Below, piece by piece: positions 15,863 to 24,124 of a DNA stretch of 53,417 nt; position 1 is the stretch's first letter; each line of letters starts with the position of its first letter. The notes beneath the pieces are model-generated. The model was given only the letters and a program-made list of their open reading frames with translations. It did not search any database and was not told the origin of the DNA. The position numbers and the translations under genes were made by a program. Source of the stretch: Chlorobiota bacterium (GTDB taxonomy: Bacteria; Bacteroidota; Ignavibacteria; OLB7); the NCBI GenBank assembly GCA_016788565.1, contig JAEUSP010000132.1, forward strand, positions 1-53,417, written 5' to 3'.

Positions 15863-16816
15863 TCAAGTGCGGGAATGGTATCGTTCTGCTAACTCACTCA
15901 TCCATCTTCCTAAAAGGCTGCGTAATTCTTGCGGCTCTATCACCTCCGCGTGTTTCACGAAGGATAAAATCCACCCGGCAATCCATGTTAGCGATGGGAC
16001 GTAGAACAGCATCTCGATCCCCCCTTCCACAACGTTCTCCTCGGCAAACCCGAATTTGTACCGCTCCCCGGTAAACCGTGCGCCCTCGTGCGTGAACCGG
16101 ACGCGCACGGCGTGCGTTGCCGCGGCTCCGTTCATCGTGTGTGCCACGTGGTCGCCGATAGAGAACCCGTGCCGCTCGTGGAATGTTTCTCCCAAAGGGT
16201 GAATCGCCATAATTCGGTCGCTGCGGAAATCGCGAACGTCGGCACGCAATCGGCACCAAGCGATTAGATGCCAGTGGCTGGCGTAATACACCAATCCCAA
16301 CGGCTCAACCATTCGCTTGGTTTGCTCCCTGTTGATGTTTTGGTAGGCAATTTCCACAACGGTGCGGTGGGCAATCGCTTCTTGAATCAACGCCAAATGA
16401 GCATGAGGAGCAAACGTTGGTTGCGGGGCCGGAATATGCACCGCCGTTGCCTTTCCAACCCGTTCAATAAATTCCTTCCGTTCCGCCGGAAGCACGGCGC
16501 GGATTTTCATCAGTGCCGAGCGTGCGTGCCCGCGCAGCGATTCATCGGTGAGGCGTTCGGTAAATTCGCCGCCAAGAAATAACGCGGCGGCTTCCTCCTT
16601 TGTGAACATCACAGGGGGAAGATGATAGCCCTCAACCAGGCTATATCCCTTTCCAGCTTCGGCATAAATCGGAAGCCCAGCTTCTTCCAACGCCCGTAAA
16701 TCGCGATAGACGGTGCGGACGCTGATGCCGAAATCATCGGCTAAATCTTCGGCCCGCACAACGCGGCGGCTTTGCAATCGAAGCGTGATGGCGACCAAGC
16801 GGTTCAAACGATCCAT
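15863..16816 (-). CDS. WYL-domain transcriptional regulator
   Basis: 317-residue YafY/DeoR-type regulator. Residues 1-60 form an HTH_11 winged helix (LADDFGISVRTVYRDLRALEEAGLPIYAEAGKGYSL). A PCI-like linker (KEEAAALFLGGEF) follows. The WYL domain spans about 140-225 with YYASHWHLIAWCRLR and DFRSDRI, the residues that bind ligand or nucleic acid in this family. A C-terminal extension follows. It sits directly upstream of the FecA-like receptor, same strand, 61 nt apart, so it may control its own transcript and that receptor. What it senses is unknown. Confidence 0.9.
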   Translation of the reverse strand: MDRLNRLVAITLRLQSRRVVRAEDLADDFGISVRTVYRDLRALEEAGLPIYAEAGKGYSLVEGYHLPPVMFTKEEAAALFLGGEFTERLTDESLRGHARSALMKIRAVLPAERKEFIERVGKATAVHIPAPQPTFAPHAHLALIQEAIAHRTVVEIAYQNINREQTKRMVEPLGLVYYASHWHLIAWCRLRADVRDFRSDRIMAIHPLGETFHERHGFSIGDHVAHTMNGAAATHAVRVRFTHEGARFTGERYKFGFAEENVVEGGIEMLFYVPSLTWIAGWILSFVKHAEVIEPQELRSLLGRWMSELAERYHSRT

Positions 16817-16842
16817 AGTGTGTGGCAGGATGTGCTGGTGGT

Positions 16843-16958
16843 TATACTCAGAGCAAATTGGTTTGCGAAATTCTACTCAGCCAGGTGTGGTATGGATTCC
16901 CGCTTTCGCGGGAATGACAGTGATTAAGTTTTTCGCAAACCACTCTGTTTGGAGTATA
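16843..16958. mobile_element. 116-bp MITE-like palindromic element
   Basis: Composite inverted repeat between divergent genes. The outer arms are TATACTC-N9-TGGTTTGCGAAA (16843-16870) and the exact complement of both blocks at 16931-16958, with the two N9 segments different. In the centre is a perfect ATTCCCGC-TTTC-GCGGGAAT hairpin (16896-16915). It has no ORF. The central ATTCCCGC/GCGGGAAT palindrome resembles widespread REP/dRS3-type repeats. It is probably a non-autonomous element or a nested REP. No clear target duplication is seen beyond a shared GT at the edges. Confidence 0.65.
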
Positions 16959-17068
16959 GTTGCAAGCAAAACAGTATCATGGGCTGCTGGTGCGCGGGCG
17001 CATCGGCAGCAACGGCAATGGCTGTAAACTAACCAACAACCAGAAATCAACTTCCACAGCAAAACCCC

Positions 17069-17959
17069 ATGATCCCTTTTTTCCGCTGCCCGAACTGTGG
17101 CAGCCAATGCCAGCCCCAAGCCGAAATGCTTATCTGCCCCGATTGTGGATATGCAGCCTCACCTTCCGACGGCATCTATGATATTTTTACCGCCGATTCG
17201 CTCCGTCATCATCAAGGTTTTCTGGATCACTATCATCGCATCCGCCGCAGCGAGAAGCGTGGCTCGGAACAGGTCGCGTGGTATTTGGGGCTGCCAACTG
17301 TTCCCGAAGATCACCCTTTCAGAAAGGAGTGGGAGCAGCGCAGAGCCAGCATGGAATGGCTTCAGAAATTTTTAGCGGAAAACTTCCCCAACCGCAACCT
17401 TGATGTGTTGGATGCCGGGGCCGGAAACTGCTGGCTAACCAGCCACCTTGCCCAATGGGGCCACCGCGCCGTTGCGTTGGATATTGATAACGACCCACGC
17501 GACGGGCTTGCCGCCGGAAGGCATTTTCTTCAATCGCTTCCAATCAGCTTCCAACGTGTCCGGGGCGACTTTGCCCAGCTTCCGTTTGTGGCGGGTGCGT
17601 TCGATGTGGTGGTGTTCAACGGCGCGTTCCACTATGCCCTTGAGCAAGGCCAGCTATTGGATGAAGCATTGCGCGTGGCACGCCCCGGCGGCGCGGTTGT
17701 GGTGATTGACTCCCCAGTTTATACCACTGCCGAAGATGGAGAAAAAATGATGTCCGAACGCACCGAACAGGGGCGCGCCCGCTACCTGACGATAATGGGG
17801 CTGAACGATTTGGCAAACGCCCGTGGGCTGAAGCTGCAAGTCTTCACGCCAAGCATCGGTTTTTTTGGCTGGCTGCGCCGGCAGGCAACGGAGATACGCC
17901 GCGGGCGGGAGATTGCGATCATGGATAGGATTGTGTTCAGCAAACCAGAAATGGAGTAA
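17069..17959 (+). CDS. SAM-dependent methyltransferase with zinc ribbon
   Basis: 296 residues. The N-terminus has two CxxC knuckles (FRCPNCGSQC and ICPDCGYAA, residues about 5-30), a rubredoxin/Trm112-like zinc ribbon. A class I methyltransferase follows: motif I VLDAGAGNCWLTSHLAQWG (about 111-129), the acidic residue in AVALDIDND, and the post-motif FDVVVFNGAFHYALEQGQLLDEALRVARPGGAVVVID. The substrate is unknown; this architecture is seen in ubiquinone/menaquinone-type and rRNA-type methyltransferases as well as natural-product enzymes. It is convergent with the next gene, 33 nt apart. Confidence 0.85.
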   Translation: MIPFFRCPNCGSQCQPQAEMLICPDCGYAASPSDGIYDIFTADSLRHHQGFLDHYHRIRRSEKRGSEQVAWYLGLPTVPEDHPFRKEWEQRRASMEWLQKFLAENFPNRNLDVLDAGAGNCWLTSHLAQWGHRAVALDIDNDPRDGLAAGRHFLQSLPISFQRVRGDFAQLPFVAGAFDVVVFNGAFHYALEQGQLLDEALRVARPGGAVVVIDSPVYTTAEDGEKMMSERTEQGRARYLTIMGLNDLANARGLKLQVFTPSIGFFGWLRRQATEIRRGREIAIMDRIVFSKPEME

Positions 17960-17992
17960 CGCCCCGCCACCCGCCCGGCGATTGTGCGGCCA

Positions 17993-19060
17993 TCACGTTG
18001 ACCGGAACAGCCACCATCCGCCACCGAGGTCTTCAAGGTAGTAGTATTCTTCTGGCGAGATGAAGGGGGAGTCGTTGGGGCAATAGATGTAGCCAAAGAC
18101 GTTATCAAATTGCCCATCAACCGTGAACTGCACGGCATTGCTCCAGGGAAGTTTTGCGTTGATAAACTTCACCCGAAGCTCCTTCATCGTGGCGGTGATG
18201 GAGTCCAGCCGGGGAACGGGAAGGCGGTAGGTGCGGGCAATTTTGGTAAGCGTGTCGCGCCCGGCTTTCCGCAATCGTTCAACGTACCGAAGCTGCGTCT
18301 GCATCTGCTTCCGCTGGGCTGGGGTTGCCGTGGCCAGATACTCATCCACCACCTCCTTCGGGGTCTCCTCGGTTGCGGCATCCCACAAGATTGAGTGGTA
18401 ATTCAGTTGCGACATCTTATCGCTGCTGCGCCCAACCATCAACAACGAATCGCCACGCTGGAACTGGGCAAGCAGTTGGTTGAACCGCTCGCGGTGCTGC
18501 TGGAAATTCTCCCGTACTTGCTGGTTGTTCAGCAACAGCGTCCCCCATTCCCGCGCCATGATTGGCTTCAGTTTTTCGGGGAAGTCAGTAGTAGCCGCCA
18601 ATGTGGATAGCCGCTTCTGAACTTGTTCGGTTCCCACTTGCCGCCGCACCGCGCCGATGCGCCATGTTGCGGAATCTACCTTGCGGAACAGGAAGACAAA
18701 ATCAATGGTGAGCGGCCCAAGCATTGCGGCTGTGTCGCCAGTGGCCACAACGGTCACAACACCCAGCGAGTCGCCGTTGCCATGCGCGGAAAACGCCCGC
18801 TGCACGGCGTAGTTCAGCGACTTGCTGAACATCAGCGCGCCGCGGTCGCCGTTGGTTAGTTGGTTGGCAAGCTCATCGGTGGCGTAGGCATCAATGCTGT
18901 CGTAGTTCATCCATTGCCCCCGCGAAAGTTCGATGTAGCGTTCGGCCATTCCGCTGATGATGATGGAGTCCATCACGTTGCGGAACGGCGCGGGGCGTTG
19001 CGCTTTCGTGGCAGTTGCAAGCGTCAGCAGAAGCAGTGTGCAGAATAAGAAGAAGCGCAT
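17993..19060 (-). CDS. Exported protein of unknown function
   Basis: 355 residues from the ATG at 19060, which gives a signal peptide (MRFFLFCTLLLLTLATATKAQ). An upstream start at 19123 would add 21 residues before it. Residues about 25-150 (MDSIIISGMAERYIELSRGQWMNYD ... VFLFRKVDSATWRIGAVRRQ) look like an NTF2/SnoaL-type cone fold, but I do not recognise the family. The middle is helical and charged. The C-terminus ends in EEYYYLEDLGGGWWLFRS. It follows the DUF445 gene by 65 nt on the same strand and is probably cotranscribed with it. No function can be assigned. Confidence 0.7.
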   Translation of the reverse strand: MRFFLFCTLLLLTLATATKAQRPAPFRNVMDSIIISGMAERYIELSRGQWMNYDSIDAYATDELANQLTNGDRGALMFSKSLNYAVQRAFSAHGNGDSLGVVTVVATGDTAAMLGPLTIDFVFLFRKVDSATWRIGAVRRQVGTEQVQKRLSTLAATTDFPEKLKPIMAREWGTLLLNNQQVRENFQQHRERFNQLLAQFQRGDSLLMVGRSSDKMSQLNYHSILWDAATEETPKEVVDEYLATATPAQRKQMQTQLRYVERLRKAGRDTLTKIARTYRLPVPRLDSITATMKELRVKFINAKLPWSNAVQFTVDGQFDNVFGYIYCPNDSPFISPEEYYYLEDLGGGWWLFRST

Positions 19061-19125
19061 GCTGTATGAAGTGTTCTGTGTAATGGAGTAATCGTGAAAA
19101 ATCGGGGTGAGCAGAGTTCCCACAT

Positions 19126-20388
19126 CTAACCTTTCATCAAGTGAATCAGCACCCCCACAATGCCGCCGATGAACGTCCCGTTCAGCCGGATGTATTGCAG
19201 GTCGCGCCCCAAGTTTAGTTCAATTTCCCGCGAAAGCCGCTGGCCATCCCACGAGTCCACAATGCGGCTGATAACGCCGCCAATGGCACTGTGGTGATTG
19301 CTCACCACACTGATGACCGCCGACCGAAGTTTTGTGTCAATCGTCTCCCGAAGCTCCGCATCCTCCGTTAGCCGGCGGTGGAACGATTCAATGCCCCGCA
19401 GCGCGTACCCTTTCATGGCCGAGTCATCGCTGGCGGCATCGGCCAGCAGCCATTGTTTCAGCGAGGTCCAGAGCCCGGCGATGTAGTCCCGCACGTTCGG
19501 GTTCCCCACCAGATCGTTTTTCCACGTGTTCACTTTCTCCCCCAACTCATCATCTTCTTTCAAGCGATGCACCCATTCTTCGGCGCGGCTGTTCAGGTCT
19601 TCGCGCATTGGGTGGGCGGGGTCGGCGGCGGCTTGCTGAAGCACCTCAATCAATGCGGTCAGAACCTGGTCGGTGGCCCGCTCCACAACGGCATCGGGAA
19701 CAAGTTTGCTCCCCCATTTCAGCGTCCGCTGCAGCGAGCGTTCGATGAACTCACGGATCATGTCGCGGCGGGTTGGCGCCCACTGGGCCAAGTAGGTGAG
19801 TGCCGAGTCAATAATCTGCTGGTGGCGGCCACTTTGGACGATCAACTCTAAGCCATTCCCCAGCAGTTCGCTGGCATCCAGATCTTTCAGCTTGCCGGTT
19901 GCGGCCTCGGCAATGGTGGATTGCACCTGTTCATCATCAAGCTGGCGGACGATGGTTGCAATCGCTTCGGTCAGCAGCTCGGCAGCGCGTTGGCGATGCT
20001 CCGGTTGGGCCAAGTAGCCCACGGCAGCGTTGGCCGCCGAGAACCGCCCGATCTCGGTCTGCAAATTTTCCACCGAAAGCAATCGGGTTTCCACGAAATT
20101 TCCCAGGTTGCGGCCAATCTCATCTTTTTTGTGTGGGATAATTGCCGTGTGCCAAATCGGGATGCCCAGCGGGTGGCGGAACAGAGCCACCACCGCAAAC
20201 CAATCGGCCAGCGCGCCCACCATTGCTGCCTCGGCAAAAGCATTGATATGATCCCAGCGAATCACCCAAGCAATGGTTTGGTTGCCCAAGTGGTTGGTTG
20301 CAAAAAAGATTGCCGTCATCAGCAGGAAAGCTCCGGTGGCAATCATCTTCATCCGCCGCAGCGCACGGACTTTGTCGTCGGTCATCAT
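19126..20388 (-). CDS. DUF445 membrane protein
   Basis: 420 residues. It has an N-terminal transmembrane helix (GAFLLMTAIFFATNHLG) and then the family block AFAEAAMVGALADWFAVVALFRHPLGIPIWHTAIIPHKKDEIGRNLG, the hallmark of DUF445 proteins. A long helical, charged periplasmic or cytoplasmic part follows. It ends with a second hydrophobic segment (NGTFIGGIVGVLIHLM), so both ends are membrane-anchored. The molecular role of DUF445 is unknown. The start is ATGATG at 20388. It heads a likely two-gene transcript with the exported protein at 17993-19060. Confidence 0.88.
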   Translation of the reverse strand: MMTDDKVRALRRMKMIATGAFLLMTAIFFATNHLGNQTIAWVIRWDHINAFAEAAMVGALADWFAVVALFRHPLGIPIWHTAIIPHKKDEIGRNLGNFVETRLLSVENLQTEIGRFSAANAAVGYLAQPEHRQRAAELLTEAIATIVRQLDDEQVQSTIAEAATGKLKDLDASELLGNGLELIVQSGRHQQIIDSALTYLAQWAPTRRDMIREFIERSLQRTLKWGSKLVPDAVVERATDQVLTALIEVLQQAAADPAHPMREDLNSRAEEWVHRLKEDDELGEKVNTWKNDLVGNPNVRDYIAGLWTSLKQWLLADAASDDSAMKGYALRGIESFHRRLTEDAELRETIDTKLRSAVISVVSNHHSAIGGVISRIVDSWDGQRLSREIELNLGRDLQYIRLNGTFIGGIVGVLIHLMKG

Positions 20389-20611
20389 CAAAAATCGGGT
20401 TCACTAATCGGAAATCGTGGGGGCAAGCTACATCACAACCACCGCACAGCCAAGCCCAGCGGAAAGCCCCAGATGCAAGGGAGTGTGTGGGGGGGAAGCA
20501 GCTATCTTCTTGTGGCCATCATTTCTTCCCCGCCCCCCCTTCCAATCATTTTCATCATCTTGCCGTTGCCTTCCCTTTTCTCTTCAATCTCCTATCCTCT
20601 CGATTCTTCCT

Positions 20612-21976
20612 ATGGCCGACAACTACGAGCGCGAACTGACAACCGACCTGGACGATAAAACCCCCGACAAACCACGCGGGATGGCCCTCCATAATCGCAT
20701 CCTGATTGGCCTGGCAATCGGTGTGGCTGCGGGGCTTGCGGCCAACGGGATTTTGGGGGATGAACACCCAACGGTTGAGTGGATTATTGCCAACATCACC
20801 GACCCGGTTGGCAAGCTGTTTCTGCGGCTGTTGATGATGATTGTGATCCCGCTGGTGTTCAGTTCGCTGGTGGTTGGGGTGGCGGGGGTGGGGGAAATTC
20901 GCAAGCTGGGGCGCGTGGCCGCCAAGTCGTTTGCCTACACGATTGCCATTTCCGCAATCTCGGTGGTGATTGGCCTGACACTGGCAAACACGATTGAGCC
21001 AGGGAAGAAAGTTGATCCGGTGGTGGCCGAAAAAATGCGGGAAAAATTCAGTGGCGATGCCGCCAGCCGGGTGCAGACCGCACAGAAAGATGCTTCCAGC
21101 AGCGATACCCCGTTGATGACTGTTGTGAAAACCATCGTCCCGGTCAATCCGCTGATGTCCATGGCCAGCGACCCGCCGAATATGCTTCACATGATGTTCT
21201 TCGCGCTGGTTATTGGGGTTGCCGCAACGCTCCTTCCCCGGCGTGTTTCCGACCCCTTCATCGGCGCGGTGGATGGGCTGTACCAGATCACCGCAAAGCT
21301 GGTTGATTTGATTATGCGCTTTGCCCCCTATGCCGTTGCCGCGCTGTTATTCACCAACCTTGCCCGTTTTGGGGTTGACTTGATGGTGGCGCTTGGATGG
21401 TTTGTGGTGGTGGTGCTGCTGGGATTGTCGTTGCACATGTTTGGGGTCTATTCACTCTCCCTTCTGCTCCTCTCCAAACTGAACCCGATTGAGTTCTTCC
21501 ACCGTGTGAAAATGGTGATCCTGACGGCCTTCTCCACCAGCAGCAGCAACGCCACGTTGCCAACGGCCATTCGGGTAAGCGAGGAGAATTTACAGGCCCC
21601 GCGGGAGATCAGCAGTTTTGTTTTAACGGTGGGGGCAACCGCCAACCAAAACGGAACCGCACTCTACGAAGGGGTGACGGTGCTGTTCCTTGCACAGCTT
21701 GCCGGGGTGGAGCTAACGCTGATGCAGCAACTGATGGTGGTCTATCTGGCGATACTTGGCGGGATTGGGACCGCTGGGGTCCCCTCTGGTTCCATCCCGT
21801 TTATCATTGGGGTGCTGGCAACGGTTGGCGTGGAGCCAACGCTGATCGCCATTATTCTTGGGGTGGATCGCGTGCTGGATATGTGCCGCACCACCCTGAA
21901 CGTGGTGGGTGATTTAACCGCCGTCACCTACGTTGCACACTCGGAAGGATATGCGTTGATGAAGCAGGAGGGATAG
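20612..21976 (+). CDS. Dicarboxylate/amino acid:cation symporter
   Basis: 454-residue inner-membrane symporter of the DAACS/SLC1 family (GltP, DctA). The start at 20612 (MADNYERELTTD) was chosen over an open upstream extension with no domain. Family features include the serine-rich hairpin TAFSTSSSNATLPTAIRV (about 306-323) and the substrate/cation motif GATANQNGTALYEGVTVLFLAQ (about 339-360). Also present are GGIGTAGVPSGSIPFI and ILGVDRVLDMCRTTLNVVGD, where the conserved Asp and Asn bind the amino or carboxylate group. An extended polar loop between helices 3 and 4 (EPGKKVDPVVAEKMREKF) is common. It takes up glutamate, aspartate or C4-dicarboxylates with Na+ or H+. Confidence 0.95.
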   Translation: MADNYERELTTDLDDKTPDKPRGMALHNRILIGLAIGVAAGLAANGILGDEHPTVEWIIANITDPVGKLFLRLLMMIVIPLVFSSLVVGVAGVGEIRKLGRVAAKSFAYTIAISAISVVIGLTLANTIEPGKKVDPVVAEKMREKFSGDAASRVQTAQKDASSSDTPLMTVVKTIVPVNPLMSMASDPPNMLHMMFFALVIGVAATLLPRRVSDPFIGAVDGLYQITAKLVDLIMRFAPYAVAALLFTNLARFGVDLMVALGWFVVVVLLGLSLHMFGVYSLSLLLLSKLNPIEFFHRVKMVILTAFSTSSSNATLPTAIRVSEENLQAPREISSFVLTVGATANQNGTALYEGVTVLFLAQLAGVELTLMQQLMVVYLAILGGIGTAGVPSGSIPFIIGVLATVGVEPTLIAIILGVDRVLDMCRTTLNVVGDLTAVTYVAHSEGYALMKQEG

Positions 21977-22014
21977 CCCGGCTGAGGTTATCCCTTCACG
22001 GCTTCGTTGATCGT

Positions 22015-22848
22015 TTATCGCTGCGTTGTTGCCCGTATCACCTGTTCGATCATCGTGGTCATTTTTGGTTCGGCGGCGTTGGCGGCGGCGATGATTTCGG
22101 CAATGTTTGCCGGGGCAAGATTGTCGGGGAAGCATTCATCGGTGATGATGGAGATGCCGAACACCTCAATCCCCAAATGGCGGGCGGCTATCACTTCCGG
22201 GACGGTGCTCATCCCAACAACATCAGCACCAATCGTCCGCAGGAATCGGTACTCGGCACGGGTCTCCAAGTTTGGCCCCGAAACAGCAACATAGACCCCT
22301 TTTTGCACTTTAATTTTTTCCTGCAAGGCAACCTCTTCGGCAATGGCAATCAGCCGCCGGCTGTACGGTTCGGACATATCGGGGAATCGGGGGCCAAGCG
22401 TGTCGTCGTTCGGGCCAATCAACGGGTTGTCGCCAAGCAAGTTGATGTGGTCCTCCATAATCATCAAATCACCACGGCGGTAGTTGGGGTTCATTCCGCC
22501 GCAAGCGTTCGAGACGCAGAGCATCGAAACCCCCAGCGCGCCCATGACCCGAACCGGGAAGACAATCTGGCGCATGGTGTAGCCTTCGTAGTAGTGGAAT
22601 CGCCCCTGCATTGCCACCACGTCACGCCCCCCTAATCGCCCCAACATCAGCCGCCCGTGATGCGACTCGACGGTGGAGATTGGGAAGTGGGGAATGTCGT
22701 CGTACTCAATCGTTGCCGCCACCTCAATCTGCTCGGCCAACCGGCCCAGCCCGGTCCCCAGAATAATCCCGACCGATGGTTGAAAAACGCTGCCAGCTTT
22801 TTCCTGAATTACGGCAACGGCTTGGGCTATCTGGTCACGAAGGGTCAT
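22015..22848 (-). CDS. punA: Purine nucleoside phosphorylase
   Basis: 277 residues from ATG 22848, the usual length for the trimeric class. The frame extends to 23004, and starts at 22911 or 22932 would add a Ser/Thr-rich tail. It splits guanosine and inosine with phosphate for purine salvage. Signatures: VGIILGTGLGRLAE (phosphate loop), ESHHGRLMLG, QGRFHYYEGY, NACGGMNPNYRRGDLMIMEDHIN and GPNLETRAEYRFLRTIGADVVGMSTVPEVIAARH, the last carrying the catalytic Glu/Met/Asn region. Convergent with the symporter. No salvage operon is visible. Confidence 0.93.
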   Translation of the reverse strand: MTLRDQIAQAVAVIQEKAGSVFQPSVGIILGTGLGRLAEQIEVAATIEYDDIPHFPISTVESHHGRLMLGRLGGRDVVAMQGRFHYYEGYTMRQIVFPVRVMGALGVSMLCVSNACGGMNPNYRRGDLMIMEDHINLLGDNPLIGPNDDTLGPRFPDMSEPYSRRLIAIAEEVALQEKIKVQKGVYVAVSGPNLETRAEYRFLRTIGADVVGMSTVPEVIAARHLGIEVFGISIITDECFPDNLAPANIAEIIAAANAAEPKMTTMIEQVIRATTQR

Positions 22849-23033
22849 TGGTGTTGAGGTTGAAGTAGTTGGTTCTGGTTGAGTATTCTGTGATGCCGAT
22901 TGCAGCACCATCCGCATGATGGAGGGGATCATACTGATTTCTGGATTGTGTGAAATGGGTAGATCGCATTCATGAATCCGGTGGCCAATATAACGCCCGA
23001 ACAATAGCCGCCAGCAATTTCCCGGGCGCGCTG

Positions 23034-23924
23034 TTAGTGCAACGGGCGTTTTTTAATCATCCCCCCTTTTGTGTCGTTGATGCTGTGCTGAATCACAAAG
23101 GCATCGGGGTCAATCAGGTCAATCTCCTGTTGAAGTTTGGATAACTCCAACCGCGTCACCACCGTGAAAACGATGTCAATATCCTTTTGCGCATCCCCCC
23201 GCTTGCCGTATCCCCCTGCGCCGCGGTAGATCGTCACCCCGCGCCCAATTTTCTCGATAATCGCAACGCGGATTGGGTCGCTGTACTGGTGCGAGATGAT
23301 GGTCACGCCAACATATTCCTCGATACCTTCAATGATAAAATCCACCGTGCGGGAAGCCGAAAGGTAGGTGAGCATGGCGTAGAATGCCGTCTCGAGGGTA
23401 AGCAGCAGCGCGGCGGTGCTGAAGATCAGCACGTTCAGCAGGAAGATCACATCGCCGATGGTCATGCTGGTTTTGCGGCTGATGAACAGTGCCAGCACTT
23501 CGGTTCCATCAATCACCGCGCCGCCACGCATTGCAAGCCCAATGCCGCACCCCAAAAAGAACCCGCCAAAAACTGCAATCAGCAATTTATCGGTGGTGGC
23601 AACGGGGTAGGGGATCAGCAACAAACAGAGCGACAGCCCAACGATTGCCAGCGCGGTTTTAACCGCAAAATTGCGGCCAACTTGAAAATACCCCATGGCA
23701 ATAAACGGGGCATTCACCACACAGATCAGCAGGGCGATATCCCACCCGGTGAGTTTGTTCAGCAACAGCGAGATTCCGGTGACACCGCCATCCAAAAAAT
23801 GGCTTGGCAGCAGAAAACCTTTTAACCCAAGCCCGGCACTCAGCACCCCAATCGTGATAAAAATCCCGCTTCGCACTGCCTGCCCCAAGCGTGGTTGAAT
23901 TCTAGAAAGTTGAGGTTGCTGCAT
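23034..23924 (-). CDS. YitT/DUF2179 membrane protein
   Basis: 296 residues from ATG 23924. The frame is open to 24005, but residues before MQQPQLSRIQ lack the domain. Five or six hydrophobic helices make up the YitT part (GIFITIGVLSAGLGLKGFLLPSHFLDGGVTGISLLLNKLTG, GCGIGLAMRGGAVIDGTEVLALFI). A soluble C-terminal DUF2179 domain (VAIIEKIGRGVTIYRGAGGYGKRGDAQKDIDIVFTVVTRLELSKLQQEI) follows, which may bind a small ligand. It is an inner-membrane protein of unknown transport function. It is 185 bp upstream of the phosphorylase gene on the same strand. Confidence 0.88.
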   Translation of the reverse strand: MQQPQLSRIQPRLGQAVRSGIFITIGVLSAGLGLKGFLLPSHFLDGGVTGISLLLNKLTGWDIALLICVVNAPFIAMGYFQVGRNFAVKTALAIVGLSLCLLLIPYPVATTDKLLIAVFGGFFLGCGIGLAMRGGAVIDGTEVLALFISRKTSMTIGDVIFLLNVLIFSTAALLLTLETAFYAMLTYLSASRTVDFIIEGIEEYVGVTIISHQYSDPIRVAIIEKIGRGVTIYRGAGGYGKRGDAQKDIDIVFTVVTRLELSKLQQEIDLIDPDAFVIQHSINDTKGGMIKKRPLH

Positions 23925-24124
23925 GGAGTTGCCCAAGTAGAGTATGATGTGAGTTGAAGAAGAAGTCGCTTGCCAGAAGATCGAAATTTTCTTCCGTTTC
24001 ACCACCTTCCCGATAAGTTTCCCGGCCTGTTACCGTACATTCTATTTCTGGATCACACACGTATCACACAGCACCGACTGGTACTCCTGCCTGCCAGCAA
24101 TCATTAGCATCACAGAAACGCTCC

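Noticed and set aside
16859-17027. Peptide stretch VVWIPAFAGMT in an open frame over the repeat
   Set aside because: It is the translation of the ATTCCCGC/GCGGGAAT palindrome, a known source of false gene calls, not a protein.
20417-20611. 65-residue extension of the dicarboxylate symporter
   Set aside because: Proline/serine/phenylalanine-rich sequence from CT-rich DNA; the family starts near MADNYERE at 20612.
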